The notes under the pieces are model-generated. The model was not told the origin of the DNA, did not search any database, and was given only the letters and a program-made list of their open reading frames with translations. Both the position numbers and the translations under genes were made by a program. A stretch of DNA of 64,000 nucleotides from contig CP054184.1 of the NCBI GenBank assembly GCA_015709715.1, positions 3,767,001-3,831,000 of the forward strand. Direction: 5' to 3'. Of this stretch, positions 9,801 to 16,516 are shown piece by piece (within the stretch, counting starts at the first letter, position 1; the number at the start of each line of letters is the position of its first letter). The DNA comes from Nitrospira sp. (GTDB lineage Bacteria > Nitrospirota > Nitrospiria > Nitrospirales > Nitrospiraceae).

Positions 9801-10204
9801 TTCGCGGCGAGAAAATCGAACAGCCGTCTCGGGAGTTCCTTATGGATCTGCGTGCGATCTACGTAGTCGCCGAAGGACGCCAGTCTGGCGGGCAGGGTCT
9901 GCGCCAAGTCGTGAATCTGCCGCGTGAGGGCTTCGATTGCGAGCGCGAGGTCGGCGATGCGGCCCGCCATGGCCAGGTCGTCGTTCCATTCGGCATCGGA
10001 CGCCCCGATGACCGCGTCGAGCTTGGTCAGGAAATCGCCGAGGTTGAGTGCGGCTAGACCGATGTCGTCGAGGCCGGGCGGCAGATCCCAGCCCAGCAGT
10101 TTTAGAAACGCGCGCGCCTCCTCGACATCGCCCTGGACGATGTCGAGGTGCGACAGCAGCCGCCCGATCCCGGCGGTGGCGTTCTGGACTAGATGATCGG
10201 CCAC
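6881..10204 (-). CDS. DUF6603 domain-containing protein (upstream copy)
   Basis: A 1,107-residue protein. Residues about 519-1096 are the same DUF6603 region as in the gene at 1199-4477. The N-terminal half starts MADHLVQNATAG from a GTG codon. It keeps the same general plan as the paralogue (helical start, then a YGWHTPDFQSM block that parallels YGWGAPSFDGL) but has clearly diverged. The GTG lies 16 bp inside the end of the PLD-like gene, so translation is probably coupled. The last residues differ from the paralogue after ARKRR, which shows the repeat stops just before the stop codon. No signal peptide or transmembrane helix is obvious. The function is unknown. Confidence 0.85.
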   Translation of the reverse strand: MADHLVQNATAGIGRLLSHLDIVQGDVEEARAFLKLLGWDLPPGLDDIGLAALNLGDFLTKLDAVIGASDAEWNDDLAMAGRIADLALAIEALTRQIHDLAQTLPARLASFGDYVDRTQIHKELPRRLFDFLAANFLAQASPLTYAALHLLNIIDYPYYAADPTKFQAEHVRATINYHLFKVAVTSPDQLMTEAYGWHTPDFQSMTFLTRLSQLLQTLGLRSRIQPLSPPAQEAWLGRAESSSNPPPQLITFLHEERGSAFGVRLGLSLFGAAPTSAGASDAGLGLAPIIQGRAEGTVPFPRLEDTRVEWSGNVEVLKRLAVILRPGQDLTLRKGAGLADALNGRFTLGLRHGQPTGELKPLVRLPGGSALRYQQCSVAGGLDASSATRMETFVELALLGLRFDLSLAEADNFIQGTVGRESVQAPFDLTLRWSSREGLSFSGSGGLHVSLSLQQAVGPVKLDAAHIGIDVGEEGIDTETSVNARLLLGPVTATVERIGVTVALSFQEGNLGLFGLSPRFKPPTGLGLAIATAGVTGGGFLGFDPQRAEYSGMLQLELAETLAIKALGLLTTRLPDGSKGFSLVLLLTAEGFAPIPVGLGFTLTGIGGLVALHRTVRTDVLREGLKTGTLNSVLFPPDPLRNAPQIFSDLRRVFPPTAGRHVVGPMVQLRWGSPTLLTLDLALLVELPSPVRVVVLGRLQVLLPNQTHPLVQIRMDALGVLDVSAETVALDATLYDSRILQFTLTGDMALRAGWGRQPQFVLAIGGFHPRFTPPPGLPALQRLALQLADGNSLQLRCQAYLAVTSNTVQFGARVDLHAAGGGFSFDGMLGFDAIIQLAPLAFEVDVGAALALRYRGRLLVGVSFKGRLAGPTPWQVEGKASIKILFFSVSVSFSRTFGSRTAPPLPVAVDVVGLIAAALADRRNWSGALPRSSAPVVTIRETPPPANGLRVHPWAELTLRERIAPLNRPLTKLGTAPLVGGPTTVTVSVTDRAGAQAWRTTPVSEPFALAQYEDLREDEQLAQPAFVPLDGGLTVAADDLAVDDEAGLAAPIAYETVLLDPTRPPERPTPGYVLSAAVLARVARFGAAGQAPARKRRRGNAVALVER
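6915..8649. repeat. 1,735-bp direct repeat, copy 2
   Basis: Second copy of the repeat at 1224-2958, same orientation, offset 5,691 bp. It lies wholly inside the DUF6603 gene at 6881-10204. Between the copies lie the diverged N-terminal half of the downstream DUF6603 gene and the complete S8 protease gene. Recombination between the two copies would therefore delete exactly one repeat unit plus those sequences and leave a single fused DUF6603 gene. Confidence 0.95.
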
Positions 10205-12447
10205 GGGAGCAGGTCCTTCTTGTCGTCGACCTTACAGGTTTTGAAATCGAACTTCTGCGCCTTGCTGCGCAGGGTAGACGTGTGGATCTTGAGCGCGGCC
10301 AGATATTCCTTCGGGTCGGTCTCCGGCTTCCAGGGCAACAGGTGCGGCGCATGGTCGGAGGGGGGCGCCTGTTCGTTCTTGATCGCCTCGACATGCCTTG
10401 TGGCGGCGGCGTCCCAGTCTGCGACCCAGGTCGTGGCAGCCGGATCGGCCGGCAAGGTCTTGAGATGATCCGGCAGCGAGCTGAAACCTAAGTGCTCCTG
10501 CCACAACTGGTGGCGCAAGGCCTTGACCACGCCGTTCTCCGGCAGGCCGGCGATGCCGCTGTACATCACCAGGTTGAGCTCCACGCTGCGCGACGGTTGA
10601 CGTGAACGGCCGGGGAGGGCGTGCCGGGCGGTGCGTGTGAAGACGTCGGTAATGAGTTGGGGAATGTCGGCCACGTCGCCCAACGTTTCGCGGATGGTCT
10701 CCAGCGTCTCCTTGAAGTCGAAGATCAGTTTGTAGGCGACGAAGAGCAGAACGAGCAGCGTCTTGAGGTCGAACAGGATCTGCTTGAAGACGAAGAAAAA
10801 GAGATACCAGAACAGCTCCCAGAGAAATTTCCCCGGATCGTTGGTGAGCTTCGCCTTTTCGATGGCGCGGTCGAGGATGGAGCCGGTGATGATCAAGCCG
10901 ATTTCGTGGTAGTTCATCGAGGTGCCGTCGAGGTTTGCGCTGCCGGCTGTGGCCCACACGTCGTCGATGATGGCGACTTTGCTGTGCACGTACACCGGCA
11001 TCACGTCGTAGCGCCGCGGATTCCCCGCGCCGCCGCTGCCTGCTTTTTCCGATCGGCTCCAGAGAGTGTAGACGCCCAGATGATGCCCGCCTGTTTTGGC
11101 GGCGCTGCGGAGTTGGTTGACGTTGTCGATCTGGCGATCCGGGTAGCCAGGCAGGTCGGGGCGCAGGTTCAGGACCATAATGATCTGCAATCGGGGTTTG
11201 GTCGTATCTTTCATCCTCGCGATGAGCGCATCGACGATTTCGGGCGAGGTGAAGTACTGGTTTTCGATGTAGATGTAGCGCTGGGCGTTGGTGATGGCCC
11301 GTTCGTAGGCTTCGAGGATGCCGGTTTCGCCGTAGGGCAGGTCCTCGTCGCTGGGATTGATGCGCTTGATCGAGCCGCCCGGTAGCGTGCGCAGGACCTG
11401 CACCGAGGCCACGTCGCCGTCGGGCGTGACGGGCAGGTCTGGAAAAGTTTTTGGCGGAGGGATGAGCATCGGTTTGCCGGTGGCATTCCAGACGCTCGCG
11501 AACGTCTTTTCGATGTGTGCCACCGCCGGGCCCTTGAGGTCGGTGTTGACGTCGTGCATCAGCGAGCCCTTGTGGCGCGCGTCGCGGATGGCATGGCTGG
11601 TGTCGCTGAAGTAGTACTGTTTGAGCGGCGACCCCATGAGGATGGCGTGGTCCCCATCCACCACGATGGCCTTGGCATGCAGCAGAGCGAAGCCCTTGTT
11701 GAAGGCATTGGTGTGCACGCCCGGCTTCTGTGCAAAGAACTCCGCCACTTCGGTCACGGTGTCCTCCGCAGACAGCGGCAGGTTCGTGACCAGGATGTTC
11801 ACCGGCTTTCCGCCCTTGTTCTTGAGCACCTCTTCCAGCGTGGTCTCCGCCGCCTGTTTGCAACCGGTGGAGGGAGGATTCAGCGGGTTGAAGCTACTTT
11901 TGAATTTGGTGAGGAAGCCGTTGTCGACGTCGAAAAACAATGTCATGAGGTTGATGGATTCTGTGGCGCCCTCAGCGGCATCGGTCACCGCGGGAAACAT
12001 CTTGGCCCCGTCGATCAAGTGGGTGATGCGATTGTGGTGATAGAGCGCGACCGGATTTCCGACGGCGGGATTCAACGTGGTGTGGGTGACGAGCCAGCCC
12101 TCGATGTTGTTGCGGTGGATGGTGATGGTGCCGACTTCGTGGTTGGAGTCGGTGACATCTGTTGCTTCCTTGGTTTCGTGCAGGAGGCGCGTGCCGAAGA
12201 GTTTCGGGTCTGCGTGGATGGGGCCGAATATCTGGGCGACGAGGTCGGGATTCCGATCGACCTTCCAGGTGCGGTAGGCGTCCGGCGAGTAGGAAATGAG
12301 AAAGGTGCCGTCGCCTTCTGTTTTGCCGACGCCCAGGACATCGTCTTCGCTGAAAAACGGATCGAAGTCGAGCGCGCGAACGGTCAAGCCGGCGATGCCG
12401 ACCCCCCGTTCATCGATGACGCGTCCGTGGATGCTGATGTTGGCCAT
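10189..12447 (-). CDS. Phospholipase D-like protein with N-terminal transthyretin-like domain
   Basis: A 752-residue protein, first gene of the operon. Residues 1-75 (MANISIHGRVIDERGVGIAG) look like a carboxypeptidase-regulatory or transthyretin-like beta-sandwich. Two HKD motifs define the PLD superfamily: HAKAIVVDGD near 257 and HSKVAIIDD near 490, the latter followed by GSANLDG. PLD enzymes hydrolyse or transfer phosphodiester head groups, usually of phospholipids; some are nucleases. After the second HKD there is a hydrophobic stretch of about 40 residues (FLWELFWYLFFFVFKQILFD onward) that could span or insert into a membrane. No Sec signal precedes it. The 3' end overlaps the next gene by 16 bp. 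Substrate and location are unknown. Confidence 0.85.
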   Translation of the reverse strand: MANISIHGRVIDERGVGIAGLTVRALDFDPFFSEDDVLGVGKTEGDGTFLISYSPDAYRTWKVDRNPDLVAQIFGPIHADPKLFGTRLLHETKEATDVTDSNHEVGTITIHRNNIEGWLVTHTTLNPAVGNPVALYHHNRITHLIDGAKMFPAVTDAAEGATESINLMTLFFDVDNGFLTKFKSSFNPLNPPSTGCKQAAETTLEEVLKNKGGKPVNILVTNLPLSAEDTVTEVAEFFAQKPGVHTNAFNKGFALLHAKAIVVDGDHAILMGSPLKQYYFSDTSHAIRDARHKGSLMHDVNTDLKGPAVAHIEKTFASVWNATGKPMLIPPPKTFPDLPVTPDGDVASVQVLRTLPGGSIKRINPSDEDLPYGETGILEAYERAITNAQRYIYIENQYFTSPEIVDALIARMKDTTKPRLQIIMVLNLRPDLPGYPDRQIDNVNQLRSAAKTGGHHLGVYTLWSRSEKAGSGGAGNPRRYDVMPVYVHSKVAIIDDVWATAGSANLDGTSMNYHEIGLIITGSILDRAIEKAKLTNDPGKFLWELFWYLFFFVFKQILFDLKTLLVLLFVAYKLIFDFKETLETIRETLGDVADIPQLITDVFTRTARHALPGRSRQPSRSVELNLVMYSGIAGLPENGVVKALRHQLWQEHLGFSSLPDHLKTLPADPAATTWVADWDAAATRHVEAIKNEQAPPSDHAPHLLPWKPETDPKEYLAALKIHTSTLRSKAQKFDFKTCKVDDKKDLLPWPII

Positions 12448-12470
12448 AGGTCACGTCAGGTGACGGCAAC
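12448..12470 (-). promoter_or_regulatory. Inverted repeat over the ribosome binding region of the PLD-like gene
   Basis: Immediately upstream of the PLD ATG (minus strand) lies gtcac-ctgac-gtgac, which overlaps the shorter palindrome cgtca-cc-tgacg. No good Shine-Dalgarno sequence is seen apart from this hairpin. It could be an operator or a translation-blocking hairpin for the whole operon. It is short, so chance is not excluded. Confidence 0.3.
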
Positions 12471-12532
12471 CTACGCCGGTCGCCCCGGCCTGTCAACCAC
12501 TCAGGCACGGGGGAATACGTGTATTTCTTCTC

Positions 12533-13012
12533 CTATCGATGGGCAACCACCTGCTTGCCGTACCCGTGCGCCCACGCGGTTTCGACGACCCGTTCGCTCG
12601 ACTGCCCCGGCGACAGTTGCTCATCGAACAGTGTCGGGTAGGACTGTCTCATGTCGTCCTGAAGCGCCGGCCATTGGTCTGCCGGGACACCCGTGAGGGC
12701 TGCCAGCGACGCCAGATACTCCCCCTGTCCACGGGCGATGTCTTCGCGCAGGTTGTCCTGTGTCTGCATCGCGAAGAAGGTGGCCTTCTGTTTGGCTCGG
12801 AGAAGCCCGCCCTCCGACAATGCGCCCGGCGTGGTGCTCGACGTGAATTCGGTCGTCGGATCGAGAAACTCCTTGGTGGCCCCGGTCGTGCCGTCGGTGA
12901 GTTGTGTGGTGGCGTCGAACGGCGCCTTTGTCAACTCGACGGTGGCGTCCGTCATGCAGCCGCCGAGGATAAGAAGCAAGCCGGGAATCAGTGCAAAGCG
13001 TGTGGTGATCAT
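12533..13012 (-). CDS. DUF3015-like lipoprotein
   Basis: A 159-residue secreted lipoprotein of unknown function. The N-terminus is a lipoprotein signal with a lipobox ending LILGGC. A threonine-rich low-complexity stretch follows (TTQLTDGTTGATKEF and on), then a conserved part around NLREDIARGQGEYLASLAAL that I associate with DUF3015. The start at 13012 is supported by aggagg six bases upstream of the ATG. It lies on the same strand as the PLD operon, 85 bp upstream of it. It could therefore be co-transcribed, but the spacing also leaves room for a separate promoter. Confidence 0.75.
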   Translation of the reverse strand: MITTRFALIPGLLLILGGCMTDATVELTKAPFDATTQLTDGTTGATKEFLDPTTEFTSSTTPGALSEGGLLRAKQKATFFAMQTQDNLREDIARGQGEYLASLAALTGVPADQWPALQDDMRQSYPTLFDEQLSPGQSSERVVETAWAHGYGKQVVAHR

Positions 13013-13023
13013 ATGAAGCCTCC

Positions 13024-13568
13024 TGGGTTCGCCCGATGTGTACAGGTGTGGAATACCACATCGAACGCCAGGGCCGACCCTAGGAGGAGCCCTAGTTGGG
13101 GAGACAGATGGACACTAGCTTGAGCGAATCGAGATCGGCTGCAAGCCAACAGTGTCCATGGTACTTATTTGACAGCGCTGCCGGCTTGGTGGAAAATCCG
13201 CCGCCTCCGTTCCTGCTTGCTATAGACGTGGGGAGGGATGGAAAAATGCTCATGCGGTCAAAACGATTGGGGGCAGACCGCAAAAGGGGCACTCGGCAAG
13301 TTGCTGAATCCTTTTGCTGGAAAGAGCGTCGAAGTCGACGATCCTTGCGCATGTTCATCATCGCGATCCGTCCGGTGTCCGTAGTCCGCTGGATGAGGTG
13401 AGAACCTGTGCAAGGAATGGACGTTACGCCGATCCGCATAGGTCCCCGCAATAATGGGCCAATTAGCACAATTCATGGAAACACAATGGGCATGGCGAAT
13501 TGTATGCGAACCGTCCTGGCGGCGTTATGCGAATAGGCACTGGCAGATCCAGCTCTTATGCGGATTGG
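13024..13568. other. Intergenic region between divergent genes
   Basis: About 545 bp with no coding frame that I can support. Overlapping frames on both strands lack ribosome binding sites and family resemblance. The stretch must hold the promoters of the lipoprotein (minus) and of the TIR-like gene (plus). GC is lower here than in the operon to the left, in keeping with an accessory junction. Confidence 0.5.
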
Positions 13569-13601
13569 CCGAAACATAGTTAGTTTCGGAGGTTGAAACT
13601 A
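13569..13601 (+). promoter_or_regulatory. Two overlapping alternative hairpins at the start of the TIR-like gene
   Basis: Hairpin 1 is ccgaaac (13569-13575), loop atagtta, gtttcgg (13583-13589). Hairpin 2 is tagtttc (13581-13587), loop ggaggtt, gaaacta (13595-13601). Both have perfect 7-bp stems and share the gtttc arm, so they exclude each other. The loop of hairpin 2 is the Shine-Dalgarno sequence and its last base is the A of the ATG. This could be a translational switch, or a DNA operator made of alternating gaaac/gtttc half sites. Confidence 0.5.
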
Positions 13602-13789
13602 TGCAGAGGGCAGCCATTGATCGACTCAAGGAGTTTGTCGACAAAGCGGCAAAAATCACCAATTCGCTCGATGCTGAACAGTGGGGCCTACAGGTTGGTG
13701 CCTTTCTGGGAACTGCTCTTGGTGCGGACCACACGGATCGCTTTTTCGCATTAGGCACTCGTGGTGATGCAATGGAACATTTGCTTTAA
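13601..13789 (+). pseudogene. N-terminal fragment of a frameshifted TIR-like gene
   Basis: A 62-codon frame beginning MQRAAIDRLKEFVDKA and ending RGDAMEHLL before a TAA. It reads like the helical N-terminal part of a predicted nucleotide-binding protein of the TIR-like (PF10137) type. Its last residues would continue into the next frame as RLGHLQGPLAGAEAD if one base were added around 13781-13787. The strong Shine-Dalgarno sequence lies here and not before the next frame. I therefore think the two frames were one gene. A sequencing error is an alternative. Confidence 0.6.
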
Positions 13790-13812
13790 GACTCGGTCAT
13801 CTGCAGGGCCCT

Positions 13813-14355
13813 TTGGCAGGCGCAGAGGCGGATTCGAAGATAATAGGGACTTCGTTGTTTGCCCAACCAGCAACAGCTTCTGGCCTATCACCCGCGACCG
13901 ACTCAAGAAAAGTGTTCGTGGTACATGGGCACGACAATGAAGCAAAGGAGATCACCGCTCGTTTTCTTGAGAAGGTTCGACTACAACCCATCATTCTTCA
14001 CGAGCAGGCTAGCTGTGGGCGAACGATTATTGAGAAGTTTGAAACGTACTCGGGTGACATTGCATTCGCTGTGGTTCTTCTTACCCCTGATGACGTTGAG
14101 GCATCTGCGGCAAATCAAGCGCAATTAAATCCACGGGCACGTCATAATGTCATCTTGGAGCTCGGCTACTTCATGGGTAGACTTAGCCGAGTTCGAGTCT
14201 GTGCGCTATACAAAGGTAGCGTTGAACTTCCGTCTGACTTCCAGGGAGTCATTTACATCGAAATGGACGCAGCTGGCGCGTGGAAAGCAAAGTTGGCGCA
14301 GGAGTTTGTTCAAGCCAAATTGCCGATAAACCTCGATGGCTTACTTGGTAGCTAG
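13813..14355 (+). CDS. TIR-like predicted nucleotide-binding protein (C-terminal part, start lost by frameshift)
   Basis: A 180-codon frame from a TTG, but it has no ribosome binding site of its own. The core KVFVVHGHDNEAKEITARFL matches the start of the TIR-like nucleotide-binding domain (PF10137). It is followed by the characteristic GRTIIEKFE segment, by VVLLTPDD and by NVILELGYFMGRL. Relatives of this domain act as NAD-degrading or signal-sensing effectors in anti-phage defence, so a defence role is plausible. If the upstream frameshift is real, this protein is made poorly or not at all. The catalytic glutamate candidate is in the LELGYF segment. The domain call is good; activity is uncertain. 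Confidence 0.7.
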   Translation: MAGAEADSKIIGTSLFAQPATASGLSPATDSRKVFVVHGHDNEAKEITARFLEKVRLQPIILHEQASCGRTIIEKFETYSGDIAFAVVLLTPDDVEASAANQAQLNPRARHNVILELGYFMGRLSRVRVCALYKGSVELPSDFQGVIYIEMDAAGAWKAKLAQEFVQAKLPINLDGLLGS

Positions 14356-14967
<612 letters not shown>

Positions 14968-14976
14968 GCGCGCAGG

Positions 14977-15336
14977 ATGCCCATCCGATTTAAACTCGAC
15001 GAGAACCTTCCTCGCAATGCTGAAGTCTTACTTCGGCAGGCCGGTCACGATGTCCACACCGTACTTGCCGAGCAACTGGGAGGGAGCCCAGATCCACGGG
15101 TGTTTAGCGCCTCCCAAGCAGAGGAGAGAATTCTTGTCACATTCGATCTCGATTTCTCCGATCTCCGCGTCTATCCCCCCGCAAGTCACCATGGAATCTG
15201 GGTATTGCGTCCACACACGCAAAGTATCGAAAACACGCTGGCGTTGCTGCGATCCGCGTTGCGGGTTCTTGAAGCTGAACCTCCCCAAGGGCGGTTGTGG
15301 ATCATCGAACCTGAACGGGTTCGGATTCATGAATAG
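14977..15336 (+). CDS. DUF5615 PIN-like toxin
   Basis: A 119-residue protein, MPIRFKLDENLPRNAEVLLR. The acidic residues expected of a PIN-like nuclease are visible: DEN at 8-10 and TFDLDFSD in the middle. The length and the upstream DUF433 partner fit the DUF433/DUF5615 type II toxin-antitoxin arrangement. These toxins are thought to be RNases. The short gap (9 bp) indicates co-transcription with the antitoxin. No truncation is seen. Confidence 0.85.
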   Translation: MPIRFKLDENLPRNAEVLLRQAGHDVHTVLAEQLGGSPDPRVFSASQAEERILVTFDLDFSDLRVYPPASHHGIWVLRPHTQSIENTLALLRSALRVLEAEPPQGRLWIIEPERVRIHE

Positions 15337-15581
15337 CTGAGTACTGCTCACTCCAGCAAGGCACAAAGCAGTCCATTCTGTGGACATTTCGAAAAGACCC
15401 CCGTGTAAGAGAAGATCGCCATCGCCGTACTGTTTTGATCCTGGGCGATTCAGGAGGGCACCCCCTCTGTCTTATCCGGCTGAGCGTGCTCGATGCGAGA
15501 CACCGTGGATATGCGAGAGGCGGCTAGGGGGACGAGGGAGAGACTGTGATGGCCGCATGCAGGCCTGGAGGAACAGTTCTT

Positions 15582-15884
15582 CTATCGGCCTCGGTGTGTT
15601 AACCGCTTGAGTGCTTCCTGATAGACCGCAAGATCTTCGCGCCTGCCAATGGCAACGACTTCGACCAGGATCTGTTGGTCGATGATCCGGTACACGATAC
15701 GGATCGATTTCTTTGCTGCGTAGAGTTTGTAGTAGCCGGTGAGATCGAGACCGGCGCGATTGTCAAGATGCTCGCCGAGCCGTGGGGCAGTTTCGAGTTT
15801 CCTGAGCTGCGTCGCAACCGGTTCTTTCAGCGATCCGCCAAGACGTCGAAAATCATCGGCGGCTGCGACAGTCAGGACGACGCT
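15582..15884 (-). pseudogene. RelE/ParE-type toxin frame without a usable start
   Basis: The minus-strand frame SVVLTVAAADDFRRLGGSLK to EALKRLTHRGR is a RelE-type toxin. It has the GLDLTGYYKLYAAKK and IRIVYRIIDQQILVEVVAIG blocks of that fold. No ATG, GTG or TTG occurs before the late GTG in IVYR. Just upstream, in frame, the DNA reads TTG CGA TAG. A TTG at 15891-15893 followed by a TAG at 15885-15887 looks like a start (MRYSVV in relatives) with a nonsense change at codon 3. Rare initiation at the CTG (fourth codon of the open frame) is an alternative. It overlaps the antitoxin's 3' end, as usual for such pairs. Confidence 0.6.
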
Positions 15885-16176
15885 CTATCGCAAGTCGTTG
15901 CTCCTTCAGCAACGACTCTAATGAGACGGGTTTCTTCCCTTTCTTGCGTGCCCGCTGCGTGACAAGGCGATGGATCTCCATGTGTTCCAGGAGATCGAGC
16001 GCCTCCGCCATCTTTTCATAGTCATCCACCGGCACGATCACAGCTTCCACCTGATTGTTCTTGAGAACGACCACTCGCCGCCGATGCTGGGCCTTCAGAT
16101 CGGTCAGCACTTTTCCGAAGGACCACGCGACTCGAGATGCGCTGAGGATTTCTTCTTTCTTATACGCCACGGCCAT
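15853..16176 (-). CDS. Phd/YefM-type antitoxin
   Basis: A 107-residue protein. Residues 1-65 match the Phd/YefM fold: SASRVAWSFGKVLTDLKAQ, then RRVVVLKNNQVEAVIVPVDD and YEKM. The C-terminal tail (about 70-107) is basic and would wrap the toxin. The ATG at 16176 has gaggt upstream on the minus strand. The gene precedes and overlaps a RelE-type toxin frame, and an inverted repeat lies just upstream, which fits autoregulation. Confidence 0.8.
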   Translation of the reverse strand: MAVAYKKEEILSASRVAWSFGKVLTDLKAQHRRRVVVLKNNQVEAVIVPVDDYEKMAEALDLLEHMEIHRLVTQRARKKGKKPVSLESLLKEQRLAIERRPDCRSRR

Positions 16177-16185
16177 GTGTTACCT

Positions 16186-16215
16186 CACGCTTTGTTATGT
16201 GTGCAACATAGCGTG
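16186..16215 (-). promoter_or_regulatory. Probable operator of the Phd/RelE pair
   Basis: The inverted repeat cacgctttgtt (16186-16196) and aacatagcgtg (16205-16215) matches at 10 of 11 positions across an 8-bp spacer. It begins 10 bp before the antitoxin ATG, where Phd-type antitoxins normally bind to repress their own operon. Binding by this antitoxin is inferred, not shown. Confidence 0.55.
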
Positions 16216-16306
16216 TGATTCTACGCAATCGCAAGGTTAAGAACTCCTGAAGCCAAGGAGTTGAATCGTAATAGAGGGGCGACCCCTATTTTCGAGTTGC
16301 TCCTAC

Positions 16307-16513
16307 TTGGCCACTTTGCCGTATGAGGTTTCCACTGGATTGATCGGAAGCGATCACGCGACACACGGACAAGGCGGGACGATAGAAGAAGCGCAGGAAA
16401 GCCTGCCGCGGGCGATTGAATTGATTCTGGAGGACCGCAAGGCGGACATCCTTCGTGGATTACCGGAAGACGCCGGAGTAAACGATAGGCGTCACAGCGA
16501 ACAAAGGAAATGA
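16307..16513 (+). pseudogene. HicB-like antitoxin remnant
   Basis: A 68-codon frame whose segment GQGGTIEEAQESLPRAIELI followed by LEDRKADILRGLP resembles the core of HicB antitoxins. The typical N-terminal beta hairpin is degraded, and no HicA partner or ribosome binding site is present. It ends 3 bp before the next gene. It may instead be a small unrelated protein. I regard it as a decayed toxin-antitoxin fragment. Confidence 0.4.
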
Positions 16514-16516
16514 CCC

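Noticed and set aside
13092..13469. Overlapping frames on both strands between the lipoprotein and the TIR-like gene
   Set aside because: No ribosome binding site, no family, and mutually overlapping; treated as intergenic.
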